The translations under genes and the position numbers were made by a program. From CBDDDW01 sp965226805 (GTDB taxonomy: Bacteria; Chloroflexota; Dehalococcoidia; Lucifugimonadales; JAGWBF01), in contig CBDDDW010000002.1 in assembly GCA_965226805.1 (NCBI GenBank), positions 1 to 20,318 on the forward strand: a stretch of 20,318 bases of DNA. Direction: 5' to 3'. The notes below the pieces were generated by a model. It was not told the DNA's origin. It did not search any database and worked only from the letters and a program-made list of their open reading frames with translations. This document shows, one piece after another, positions 1 to 8,177 of the stretch (position 1 is its first letter; each line of letters opens with the position of its first letter).

Positions 1-259
1 TGCGTCCGGCGCCGCCTGGAACGAGTCGTATTGGTACAATGAGGTCGCCGACAGCCTGCTGAAGGATGCCCAGAGCCAGGGTAACCTGGACGACCAGAAA
101 GAGACCTTCGGAAAGCTCCAGTGCCTCGTGGTCGATCAGGTGCCACGCATAATCCCGGTGTTCCGGCCGGTGCTGCTGGGCCTGCGGAAAGACGTTCGGG
201 ACCTGGAGCCCATGTGGGACGCCACACTGTCCCTCCATAGAGCGTGGTTGGACAAGTAG
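1..259 (+). CDS. Peptide ABC transporter substrate-binding protein, family 5 (C-terminal fragment)
   Basis: The frame is open from base 2 to a TAG at 257-259 and gives the last 85 residues of a protein whose start lies outside the window. The fragment contains WNESYWYNEVADSLL, a stretch about residues being shared among subunits (KETFGKLQCLVVDQVPRI) and an end reading ATLSLHRAWLDK, which is how SBP_bac_5 (DppA/OppA-type) proteins usually close: an aromatic-rich segment, an amphipathic helix, then a short tail. These proteins capture peptides or related solutes outside the membrane and pass them to the permease pair. The DppB-, DppC- and DppDF-like genes that follow on the same strand support this. 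The assignment rests on the fragment and the context together; the ligand cannot be told. Confidence 0.8.
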   Translation, partial: ASGAAWNESYWYNEVADSLLKDAQSQGNLDDQKETFGKLQCLVVDQVPRIIPVFRPVLLGLRKDVRDLEPMWDATLSLHRAWLDK

Positions 260-311
260 ACCCCATACCTTAAGGGATTCTGGACCCTCATCCCTGAGTG
301 GCGCACTTTGC

Positions 312-350
312 GCGGACCGGCGTCCGCCTAATGCGGCGGTGCTTCGCCGC
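312..350 (+). other. Two tandem GC-rich hairpins between the binding-protein and permease genes
   Basis: Seen directly: GCGGAC (312-317) pairs with GTCCGC (322-327) across a 4-base loop, and GCGGCG (333-338) pairs with CGCCGC (345-350) across a 6-base loop. They lie in the 141-bp gap after the binding-protein stop. No T-run follows, only CCCCTT, so neither is a standard terminator. In other ABC importer operons such intercistronic hairpins stabilise the upstream message and lower read-through, which helps make the binding protein more abundant than the permeases. That role here is an inference. Confidence 0.5.
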
Positions 351-400
351 CCCCTTGGTACACCAAACAGTGATGGTCACCGCCTAGGTATAGTATCCCT

Positions 401-1345
401 ATGTTGCGCTTTCTCACATTTCGAATCAGCTTGATGCTGATAACCTTGCTGGTGGTCTCCATGGCTATCTTCTCGATCACGGAGATACTACCTGGCGATG
501 TGACCCACATGATCCTCAAGGCGACTTGGACGGAAGAGAGGGCGGCGGATGTCCGAGAGGAGCTGGATCTGAACCGTCCCGCTTACCAGCGGTACCTTAG
601 CTGGGTGGGCAACGCGATGCGGGGCGATTTGGGGGACTCTTACTTCAACAAGCAGCCCATCTCCGACGTCTTGCCCAGAAGAATTTGGCACTCCCTGATT
701 CTTGCCGTCTTCGCCCTCCTGGTGGGAATCCCCTTCGCGCTGATCGCAGGCATATGGGCCGGCATCCGCCCGGACAGTATAGGAGACCGCCTGGTGAGCA
801 CCATCAGCCTAGTGGGTATCTCCCTGCCCGAGTTTGTGACGGGCGTGGTGCTAATGCTCATTCTGGCATCGACGCTCGATCTCCTTCCTCCTACGAGCCA
901 TATGTTGCGCGGCGAGAGTCCGTTCACAAGACCAGAGATACTGGTACTGCCCGCGCTGACCCTCACAGGGGTCTTGTTCGCCTACATCATGCGCATGACC
1001 AGGGCCAGCGTGATGGAGGTGATGCAGTCCCCTTACGTTCGCACAGCCATCCTCAAAGGGATGCCTATGCGAAGGGTTATCCTGCGCCATGTCCTGCCCA
1101 ATTCCATGCTACCCACTATCACCATAATCGCCCAGAATTTCGGGTATATGCTTGGAGGACTCATCATAGTAGAGAACGTGTTCTCCTATCCTGGCTTGGG
1201 CCAAGAGCTGCTGAACGCGATGGTCCACCGGGACGTTCCCATGTTAGAGGCCGTCTCGTTGATCGTCGCCGGGACCTATGCCCTTAGCAACCTGGCGGCG
1301 GACTTGAGCTATGGGGTTCTGGACCCGCGTATCAGATTAAGCTGA
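401..1345 (+). CDS. Peptide ABC transporter permease, DppB/OppB type
   Basis: This 314-residue inner-membrane protein is of normal length for the family. The first membrane segment is at about residues 8-28, followed by the extracytoplasmic stretch with LDLNRPAYQRYLSWVGNAMRGDLG, a hallmark of DppB-type permeases. Further membrane segments lie at about 97-121, 131-160, 180-200, 236-258 and 284-302. The cytoplasmic EAA-like loop that contacts the ATPase is at 212-234 (ending RRVILRHVLPN), and the usual ENVFSYPGLGQELLNA follows. It would form the translocation pore together with the DppC-like subunit. The start ATG has no clear Shine-Dalgarno sequence, only the sequence after the hairpins. The stop overlaps the next ATG by one base (TGATG), so the two permeases are probably translationally coupled. 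Confidence 0.93.
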   Translation: MLRFLTFRISLMLITLLVVSMAIFSITEILPGDVTHMILKATWTEERAADVREELDLNRPAYQRYLSWVGNAMRGDLGDSYFNKQPISDVLPRRIWHSLILAVFALLVGIPFALIAGIWAGIRPDSIGDRLVSTISLVGISLPEFVTGVVLMLILASTLDLLPPTSHMLRGESPFTRPEILVLPALTLTGVLFAYIMRMTRASVMEVMQSPYVRTAILKGMPMRRVILRHVLPNSMLPTITIIAQNFGYMLGGLIIVENVFSYPGLGQELLNAMVHRDVPMLEAVSLIVAGTYALSNLAADLSYGVLDPRIRLS

Positions 1346-2462
1346 TGGCTACTGAAGTAATCACCGCTGACTTGACCCGGACTATCAGTTCGGGAATCGC
1401 CGCTGCCGGGCGCAAAGGGAGCGCCGCCATCCGGCTGATCCTCCGCACACCCTCGGGGAGAATCGCTCTGCCCATCGTGCTGCTTCATGTGACATTGGCC
1501 CTGGTCGGCCCGTGGCTCGCGCCCTATTCACCAACGAAGTTTCAGTACGCTTCGACTGATATTCCGGGCTCCTCGGCTCAATATGAACTCCTGGACCCAG
1601 CCGCGCCTTTCTTTGATGTTACAGATGGGTCCCAGTTCGTTGTGGAAGAAGTCATCCTCATCGACGATGAACGCATGCTAATAACGGACATCGCTGAGAA
1701 CACCCTGACCGTGACTCGCGGTTACCGGGGCACCGTCGCTGCCGCGCACCCGAAGCTACGCCAGCTCGAATCGCCGTCCTGGACGTTCTGGCTGGGGACC
1801 GACCAGTTCGGCCGGGATACCTTGAGCCGCATCATGGCCGGGGCCACTTCCCTCATCGTGGTGGCCGGGTCGGGCACTCTTCTAGGCATTGCGTTTGGCG
1901 CGGCGGTGGGGATGAGCAGCGCATACAAGGGCGGCGCAGTCGATGCGGTGGTCATGCGCATCATGGACGGGTTGATGTCCTTTCCTACCCTTCTGCTGGC
2001 CCTTCTGGTGATAACGACTCTCGGCCCCAGCCAGATGAATATCCTGCTCACGGTGGGCATCGTCCACCCTGCCTCGTGTCGCCAGAGTGCTGCGGAGTGT
2101 CACACTGTCCCTTAAGCAGTTGGAGTTTGTTCAGAGCGCCCGCCTGCGCGGCGAAAAACACGCCGTACATCATCTTTCGGGAAATCCTCCCCAATACGCT
2201 GCCCGTCCTGGGAGTGGAGCTGTCCATACGGTTGAGCTACGCGATCCTGGCTGTATCCTCCCTCGGTTTTCTAGGCATGGGTGTCCAGCCGCCCTCGTCC
2301 GACTGGGGCCTCATGATTGCCCAGGGTCGCGGCTTTATAGACGGCGCCCCCTGGATCGCCCTGGCGCCGGCGGGCGCCATTGCCTCGCTCGTGGTGGGCG
2401 TCAATCTTCTCACCGACGGGATCCGACAGTCCGCCGGACTGCCGCGGAAGGACAAGCCATGA
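1345..2462 (+). pseudogene. Peptide ABC transporter permease, DppC/OppC type, with two frameshifts and an inserted domain
   Basis: The reading begins in the frame of 1345 with a membrane segment (residues 41-60) and the family motif WLGTDQFGRDTLSRIMAG. It moves by one base near 2067-2072 (GTCCACCCTG) into PRVARVLRSVTLSLKQLEF, then by one base again near 2153-2161 (GAAAAACACG) into TPYIIFREILPNTLPVLGVE. It ends at 2460-2462, overlapping the ATPase ATG by ATGA. Removing two bases restores 371 residues with the complete EAA loop (QSARLRGEK...FREILPN) and all expected C-terminal motifs. About 80 residues (roughly 68-147) are inserted between membrane segment 1 and the GTDQFGRD motif, where most family members have a short linker. 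As written, the protein would stop at residue 256, before the ATPase-contact loop, and could not work. Sequencing error is a serious alternative to real decay. Confidence 0.85.
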
Positions 2463-4534
2463 GCCAGAATCGCGTAGACGGCGCACCGCTGGTAGACATC
2501 AACCAGCTCGCAGTTACCTTTTATACGCCGAGGGGCACTGTCCGGGCGGTGCGCGATGCGTCCCTACAGATCCGAAGAGGGGAAGTGTTGGGCCTTGTCG
2601 GGGAGTCTGGATGCGGCAAGTCTACCACTGCGTTCGCTCTCATGGGCTACTTGCCTGGTACCGCCCACGTGGATGGCTCCATTCTCTTTGAGGGCAACGA
2701 TATGTCCCACATGGAGGCCTCCGCCCTTCGTAAGCTGCGTGGCAACCGCATCGCCATGGTCTATCAGGACCCCGCTACATCTCTAAATCCCACCATGCGG
2801 GTAGGGCCCCAGATTGAGGAGGTGCTAAGAGAGCACCTCAGTCTGAACTCTGGCCAGGCCCGCCGCAGGACTGCCGAGCTTTTCGAGAGCGTCGGCCTGG
2901 CCGAGCCTGAACTTATCGGGCATCGCTACCCGCACCAGCTGAGCGGAGGGATGCAGCAACGGGTGGTCATCGCGATGGCGCTTGCGTGCGACCCAGACCT
3001 CCTTGTCATGGATGAGCCCACGACCGGGCTGGATGTGACCACCGAGGCCACTATTCTCGACCTCGTCGTCGACCTGAAGGAACGTGTCAATGCCGCCATC
3101 CTGTATGTAAGCCACAACCTGGGTGTTGTCGCAAGGGTCGCCGACCGCGTCGTGGTGATGTATGCGGGCCAGACCGTGGAGCAGGCCCCTGTAAGGGAAC
3201 TGTTCAAGAACCCGAAACACCCTTACACCACGGGACTGCTCAGCTGCGTACCGACGCCTCTGGGAGAGAGTGAGGCGCTCGTCCAGCTCAGCAGCATCCC
3301 GGGCTCCGTTTACCCCGCCAGCCAGCCGGCCATCGAATCTTGTCTATTCGCCCAGCGTTGTCCCATAGCCCGGGACTCGTGTCACACCCAGGCGCCCGAC
3401 ATGCTCAGCACGGAAGACAACCACCTGGCGCGTTGCTTCTTCTGGAGCGACGTCCATATGGGGCTCTGGGGCGAGGGGGAACTGCGGGCTGAGAGCCCTA
3501 GTGACGCCGCTGAGCCGGTACTGGTGGCTTCGGGCCTACGCAAGTTTTACGGCCGGTGGCAGCGAAAGTACCTCTTCTTCGGCCCCCGGGTCCGACCGCC
3601 CGTCCGAGCGCTCACCGACATCGATTTCACCGTCGGCTCCGGGCGGACCCTCGGCATCGTGGGTGAAAGCGGCTCAGGCAAGACGACTGCGGCCCGGGCG
3701 GTGGTTGGACTGGTGGCCCGGGACCGTGGCGAGCTACGGCTGCGTGGGAAGGAGCTGGCTCCCGGAGCGGGACAGAGGAGCAGCGACCAACTGGCCGGGG
3801 TGCGGATGGTGTTCCAGAACCCCACAGCCTCGATCAACCCCAAGCTTCCCGTCCGCCATGCGATCCTGCGCTCTCTGAGGAAGTTCGCGGGGTTGGGGCG
3901 AAAGGAGAGCCGTGAACGGGCGGCGGAGCTGTTGCAGGCGGTCGGCCTGGACCCTTCCTATCTGGACCGTCGGCCCGGCGAGATGAGCGGCGGCGAGCAG
4001 CAGCGGGTAGCGCTGGCCGGCGCCTTCGCGGGCAACTCAGAGCTTATAGTCGCCGACGAAGCAGTCTCAGCGCTCGATGTCTCCGTCCAGGCTCAGGTCC
4101 TGAACCTGCTGGAACAACACCAACGCGAAACGGGCACCTCTTACGTATTCATCTCCCACGACCTGGGGGTGGTGCGCTACGTCTCTGACGATATCCTGGT
4201 GCTCTACGCGGGTCATGTAGCGGAGACCGGCCCCGCGGAATCCGTACTGAGCTCGCCGTCGCATCCGTACACCGAGGCGCTTCTTTCGGCGGCGCCTGTC
4301 CCCGATCCAGACGCTGCGCCGACGCTTATCCGGCTGCCCGGCGCCGTGCCAACTCTCCGCGAGCGCTTTGAGGGATGCTTCTTCGCTGGGCGTTGTCCTC
4401 GCAAAATAGGGTCAATATGCGACACTACACCACCGCCAGCTCGTGAGGGGCCTGACTCTTCCGACCACGTCATTTATTGCCACATTCCTGTCGAGGAATT
4501 AGCGAGCGTCCAGGGCGCGCAAAGCGTCTCCTAG
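2459..4534 (+). CDS. Peptide ABC transporter ATPase, DppD-DppF fusion
   Basis: This 691-residue protein carries two complete nucleotide-binding domains, which OppD/DppD and OppF/DppF usually carry as separate proteins. Domain 1 has Walker A GESGCGKST (48-56), signature LSGGM (161-165), Walker B LLVMDE (181-186) and switch His219. Domain 2 has Walker A GESGSGKTT (402-410), signature MSGGE (509-513), Walker B LIVADE (529-534) and switch His567. The D-loop region of domain 2 reads DEAVSALD, where DEPVSALD is usual. Each domain is followed by the oligopeptide-transporter C-terminal cysteine region (C295, C301, C308, C326; C640, C646, C654, C674). A similar motif holds an iron-sulfur cluster in some OppD proteins. 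The open frame extends upstream to 2087, but that part is the shifted dppC frame. The ATG at 2459 overlaps the dppC stop and begins the homologous sequence. It would power uptake by the permease pair. Confidence 0.93.
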   Translation: MSQNRVDGAPLVDINQLAVTFYTPRGTVRAVRDASLQIRRGEVLGLVGESGCGKSTTAFALMGYLPGTAHVDGSILFEGNDMSHMEASALRKLRGNRIAMVYQDPATSLNPTMRVGPQIEEVLREHLSLNSGQARRRTAELFESVGLAEPELIGHRYPHQLSGGMQQRVVIAMALACDPDLLVMDEPTTGLDVTTEATILDLVVDLKERVNAAILYVSHNLGVVARVADRVVVMYAGQTVEQAPVRELFKNPKHPYTTGLLSCVPTPLGESEALVQLSSIPGSVYPASQPAIESCLFAQRCPIARDSCHTQAPDMLSTEDNHLARCFFWSDVHMGLWGEGELRAESPSDAAEPVLVASGLRKFYGRWQRKYLFFGPRVRPPVRALTDIDFTVGSGRTLGIVGESGSGKTTAARAVVGLVARDRGELRLRGKELAPGAGQRSSDQLAGVRMVFQNPTASINPKLPVRHAILRSLRKFAGLGRKESRERAAELLQAVGLDPSYLDRRPGEMSGGEQQRVALAGAFAGNSELIVADEAVSALDVSVQAQVLNLLEQHQRETGTSYVFISHDLGVVRYVSDDILVLYAGHVAETGPAESVLSSPSHPYTEALLSAAPVPDPDAAPTLIRLPGAVPTLRERFEGCFFAGRCPRKIGSICDTTPPPAREGPDSSDHVIYCHIPVEELASVQGAQSVS

Positions 4535-6844
4535 TCTCCAGCAGGAGTTGGGAAGGCAGGCTCGCGAGATTCTCGCTCTGGTCCTATCTTGGGCAGCCAG
4601 TCCAGCCACCGCGGCAGGTACCAGTTCCGCTCTCCAAGCAGCTTCATGGACGCTGGCAACAGCACCGAGCGGATCACGGTGGCGTCTATGAGCACCGCAA
4701 AGGCCAGCCCTACTCCGAACTGCTGGAGGCCGAGCACCCTGCTGGTGGCGAAGGTGCCGAAGACCCCTATCATGATGGCCGCCGCACTGGTTATTTGTCC
4801 GGCTGTGGACTTGATACCCACCGAGACTGACTCTTCGTTGGAATAACCCTGGTCGTGGGCTTCCTTGATACGGCTCAGGATGAGCATGTGGTAGTCCATG
4901 GACAGGCCAAAGAGAATGCCGAACAGGAACAGAGGTAGCCACGACTCGATGACGCCCGAGGCCTCGCTGCCAAGGATGCTGATTCCCCAACCCCATTGAA
5001 ACACCATGACCAGTACGCCGTAGGTCGCCCCCACCGAAAGCAGGTTGAGGATGATTGCTTTTATGGGGATGACGATGGAGCGGAACATGGTCAGAAGCAA
5101 GAGGAAGGACAGCCCCAGGACAAAAGCGAATACGAAGGGCGCTCTATTGAACATATGGCCCCTGAAATCAACGCTGTCGGCAGTCGCGCCGGATACGTAA
5201 ACCGCTGCGCTCGTTTCTGAAAAAGCCTGGGGAATGACCTCGTTTCGGAGAAGCTTCAAGGCGTTCTCCGACTCGTCGTCGTCAACCTTGCCGGCAATAG
5301 GGACGGCAACCCGAAGCAGGTCCCCGGCCGGGCTCACTCGGATGTCAAAGGGCCCCAAGAAAGCGGAGTCCTGCTCAAGACGCCGGGTTAGATTCCTTAG
5401 TGCATCCTGAATTGCCGGCGAGCGGACGTCCGGGTGGTCTATGACTATCCTCGCCGGCTGCAGCAAAGTGCTGGAGAAGTGCTCTTCCAGAAGGTCAACA
5501 GAGCGCTTGCTGTCGATAGCATCGGGCAGGGAATCGGCCCCTTCGTTAAATCCCAGATTCAAGGAGAGTACAGGCACCGCCAGGGCAAGGAGGGCCACCG
5601 TGACTGCCACAGCAAGGAGCGCGGGCCGGGCCAGCACACGATCGGTGATGGCGCCCCACACACCTCCTCCGCTGGTCTCCCTACCAAGGTAAGGAATTCT
5701 CAGGCGGTTTACGTTATCTCCCAGCGCCGATAGCAGCGCCGGCAGTAGCGTCAAGGAGCCGATCACGGCGAAGAAGACGACTATGATGGCGCCAAGGGAC
5801 AGGGAGATGAAAGTGGGGTCTTCCGTCAGCATCAGCCCGGCCAGGGAAAGCACGACGGTAACACCCGCGTAGAAGACCGCCCGGCCGGTAGTGTTGCTGG
5901 CCACGTATATGGCCTCCAGCTTGGGTCGCCCCGCCCGCCGTTCATTTCGAAAGCGGCTCACTACGAACAGGGAGTAGTCGATGCCGACTGCGAGGCCCAT
6001 CAGCAGGATCATCTCGGCGTACAGCTCGACGAGAGGGTAGATGTGGCTTACCAGCGCCGCCATGCCGATGGCGCTGAAGATGGCCCCCTATGGCCAGGGC
6101 GAGGGGGATAACGGCGGCCACAAGCGCGCGGAAGGCAAGTATTAGGATCCCCAGCCCCAACAGCAGGGAGATGATCAGAATGCGGCTGAAGTCCTCGTCC
6201 AGGATTTCGTCGAACTGGTCTTCGATCAATCCGAAGCTAACGACCCCTATCTCCATCTCCGGCGCAGCTTCATTCGCCGAGACCACGGCCGCGAGCACGG
6301 GATCCAGGTCGATGGCGCCACTATGCCGGGCAGTCTCGTCCTGCAAGGTGACCCACCCCAGCACCGCCCGCCGATCCGACGACACCATGTCCGGGTCCTG
6401 GAGGTCATAATAGGTCACTACTGATGTGACATGGGGAAGGTCTCTGATCTTAGTTGAAAGGTCCTCCACCGATGAGCGAAAGGCAGGATCTTCCACGTCC
6501 AACGACGGGCTGCTGAAGATCAGCCGCTCGGTCCGCGAGGGCACTCGAGGGACATCGGGCGTAGGGTCAATGCGGAACCGTTCCTGCATGAGGCGCACCG
6601 CAGTTCCAGACTCTCCGACGCCCTCGTCGTCGTCCCGCAACTCAGTCCCAACGAGGATCATCGCTGCCACCAAGAGGGAGATCACTAAAGCGGAACCGGC
6701 CAGGACCCACCAGCGGTGCCGTGCGCTCCAACCCGCGATACGGGCCGTAAACGAGAGATTGTTCCTACCGTTAGACGGATCGTCTGGGGTGCCAGCCAAG
6801 CCTGCCTCACGCTCAACCAGTCTCCGAGCCTCGTTTCTATCCAT
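4531..6844 (-). pseudogene. MMPL/RND-superfamily transporter, one frameshift
   Basis: Read from 6844, the protein has a cytoplasmic N-terminus, a membrane segment at about residues 47-65, a large extracytoplasmic domain and a hydrophobic bundle. A five-G run (C5 at 6084-6088 on the plus strand) then shifts the frame by one base. The second part, open from 6063, resumes with AALVSHIYPLVELYAEMILL and the family motif GLAVGIDYSLFVVSRFRNE. After a second extracytoplasmic domain comes the matching motif GLSMDYHMLILSRIKE, then the final membrane segments. Removing one base gives 770 residues in the two-fold repeated MMPL plan. Such proteins use the proton gradient to export lipids, hydrophobic compounds or drugs; the substrate here is unknown. 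The stop (4531-4533) interlocks with the convergent ATPase stop (4532-4534). The start follows GAGGGG very closely. An assembly error in the homopolymer would make this an intact gene. Confidence 0.85.
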
Positions 6845-7078
6845 GACCCCTCAGCAGCTTCAGACAACGTGATGTTACTTGCTTGCTAAGTTAACCCTGA
6901 GAGCTGTTTTTGTCATCGGCCGAACTATTGAGTGTAACTCGGTCAAAAGTATGATTTTGCGCTAGTACTTCTTCCCGATCGCTCGGTCGGAATAACGATA
7001 TGTTAGGGACGCGGTTGGGGACACCGAACATGGGATCGGGTCCCGGTGGCCAGTAGCCTGATCTACGCGTGGCCCCTC

Positions 7079-7093
7079 CCGGGTCTCACCCGG
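7079..7093. other. Short hairpin in the 271-bp gap between the MMPL and OsmC genes
   Basis: CCGGGT (7079-7084) pairs with ACCCGG (7088-7093) across a 3-base loop, 23 bp beyond the OsmC stop in the direction of its transcription. There is no T-run on the minus strand, so a weak or factor-dependent end of the OsmC message is possible but not shown. I see no gene in the rest of the gap (6845-7115). Confidence 0.3.
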
Positions 7094-7115
7094 TGTCCTT
7101 GCATGCCCCGGGTCC

Positions 7116-7559
7116 TCAGCTCTCGAGGGTCGCTTCCACGCTCAGGGCCACGTTGCCCTTGAGCGCTCCGGAGATCGGGCACCCGTCTTTCGCCGCCTCT
7201 GCCGCTTCCCGGAAGTCGGCTTCGGCCATGCCGGGGACCCGGCCGCGGACCGTCAGCACGCTGGAGACGACTTTCCAGGCGCCCTCCACGTTATCAATGG
7301 TCACCTTGGCGCTGACCCGGAGCATTTCAGGCGGCTTACCGTCCTGCCCAAGGCCGAAAGAGAGGGCCATTGCGTAACAGCTGGCATGGGCCGCTGCCAC
7401 AAGCTCTTCGGGGCTGGTGCGTCCTTCCGCCGACTCCGTGCGCGACCCCCAGGTGACCGGCAGAGAGGTGAACGCCCGGCTCGTAGAGGCATCAACCACC
7501 CCTTTACCCGAGATAAGATCCCCGTTCCATTCCACTTGCGCCTCACGTGTCGCTACCAT
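7116..7559 (-). CDS. OsmC/Ohr-family peroxidase
   Basis: This 147-residue cytoplasmic protein has the usual OsmC length. Its two catalytic cysteines stand in typical surroundings: Cys61 in AAAHASCYAMALS and Cys127 in AAKDGCPISGAL. The segment TSPEELVAAAHASCYAMALS is characteristic of the OsmC branch rather than Ohr. Members reduce organic hydroperoxides by a thiol cycle, often regenerated by lipoylated proteins. A good ribosome site, GGGAGG, lies seven bases upstream of the ATG at 7559. It is a single gene: 271 bp separates it from the MMPL gene downstream and about 620 bp from the sulfur operon upstream. A role in protecting the oxygen-sensitive Fe-S enzymes encoded nearby is plausible but only inferred from proximity. 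Confidence 0.92.
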   Translation of the reverse strand: MVATREAQVEWNGDLISGKGVVDASTSRAFTSLPVTWGSRTESAEGRTSPEELVAAAHASCYAMALSFGLGQDGKPPEMLRVSAKVTIDNVEGAWKVVSSVLTVRGRVPGMAEADFREAAEAAKDGCPISGALKGNVALSVEATLES

Positions 7560-7613
7560 CCGATGCCTCCCTATTTGAAATGTGACCGTGGTGATTGGCT
7601 CCGCTACCGCTAT

Positions 7614-7630
7614 CTCCCTGCACCAGGGAG
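7614..7630. repeat. Perfect 7-bp stem hairpin upstream of the OsmC gene
   Basis: CTCCCTG (7614-7620) is the exact reverse complement of CAGGGAG (7624-7630), with the loop CAC. It lies 55 bp upstream of the OsmC ATG, so it may fall in that gene's promoter or leader. No T-run accompanies it. It could be part of a dispersed intergenic repeat. Confidence 0.4.
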
Positions 7631-7806
7631 GGGGACGCCTTTCAGCAACCCGGTTCGCCGTGGTGGCCGCAACAAGGTCTCCGCCTGTATATTTTGGACC
7701 AGTTGTTCCTCAGAATGAGCCGTACCTTCTTCCGTAGGGGCATCTGGGCGGACATGTTGGTCACGAATGCTGGCAGTGTCGGCACCGCTCTCCTCCAGGT
7801 GGTCCC

Positions 7807-7859
7807 ATATTCTGTCGGGTTCCCTGCCGCCCGCCGGGTGTCTGCTTGGCTCAGAATAT
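7807..7859. repeat. 53-bp inverted-repeat unit (ATATTCTG ... CAGAATAT)
   Basis: The eight-base arms at 7807-7814 and 7852-7859 are exact reverse complements. They enclose a GC-rich core that includes CCCGCCGGG. The end sequence (CAGAAT) recurs at the palindrome at 7996-8018, which suggests one repeat family. Confidence 0.4.
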
Positions 7860-7995
7860 ATCACGCTAGTTGCCACCAGCAACATTAACGATGAAAATGC
7901 CGACACTTTGCCACTACTGCGGCAAGCTCAGTGCAGGCTCTGAAGCGGGGCAAAGGGTCTGGACGAGGTGGGGCGTCTCACCATCCCCCTACCAG

Positions 7996-8018
7996 ATTCT
8001 TCGCCTGCGGCTCAGAAT
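7996..8018. repeat. 23-bp imperfect palindrome (ATTCT ... AGAAT)
   Basis: ATTCT at 7996-8000 and AGAAT at 8014-8018 pair, as do the inner GCC and GGC, with a two-base mismatch zone between them. It shares TCAGAAT with the unit at 7807-7859. It may be a REP-like element; copy number elsewhere in the genome is unknown. Confidence 0.4.
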
Positions 8019-8177
8019 GACAGGTTAGTAGCAATGACAATTATCAGATCTGTAGTTGACCGAGCATTAGCTGAACCTAGGTCTGGGTGAATCATCTCAG
8101 TCGGCTAGGCCCGGGCCCGTGAGGACGCCCTTTAGGGGGAGCCGGCAAGGGTAATGCGCGGCATCGGGGCACCGTGC

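Larger units (their letters stand above)
7560..8177. other. 618-bp gene-free region with scattered short palindromes
   Basis: No open frame on either strand resembles a protein or has a convincing ribosome site. The stretch contains three inverted repeats (listed separately) and three copies of TCAGAAT (7710-7716, 7851-7857, 8012-8018). Near 8126-8137 there is also CCCTTTAGGG-type symmetry. These look like remnants of REP- or MITE-like intergenic repeats. The minus-strand sulfur operon ends at 8178 and no hairpin with a T-run follows it, so where that transcript ends is not evident. Confidence 0.45.

Noticed and set aside
2087..2458. N-terminal extension of the fused ATPase
   Set aside because: The first residues (LRSVTLSLKQLEF) belong to shifted dppC and the rest is out-of-frame translation. 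The ATG at 2459 overlaps the dppC stop and begins the ATPase homology.
7595..7906. Open frames of ~97 residues on both strands of the gene-free region
   Set aside because: Biased, proline/arginine-rich sequence crossing palindromes, with no ribosome site or recognisable motif on either strand.
7807..8018. CRISPR-like repeats
   Set aside because: The palindromes differ in length and sequence and are not evenly spaced; no direct-repeat array or cas gene is present.
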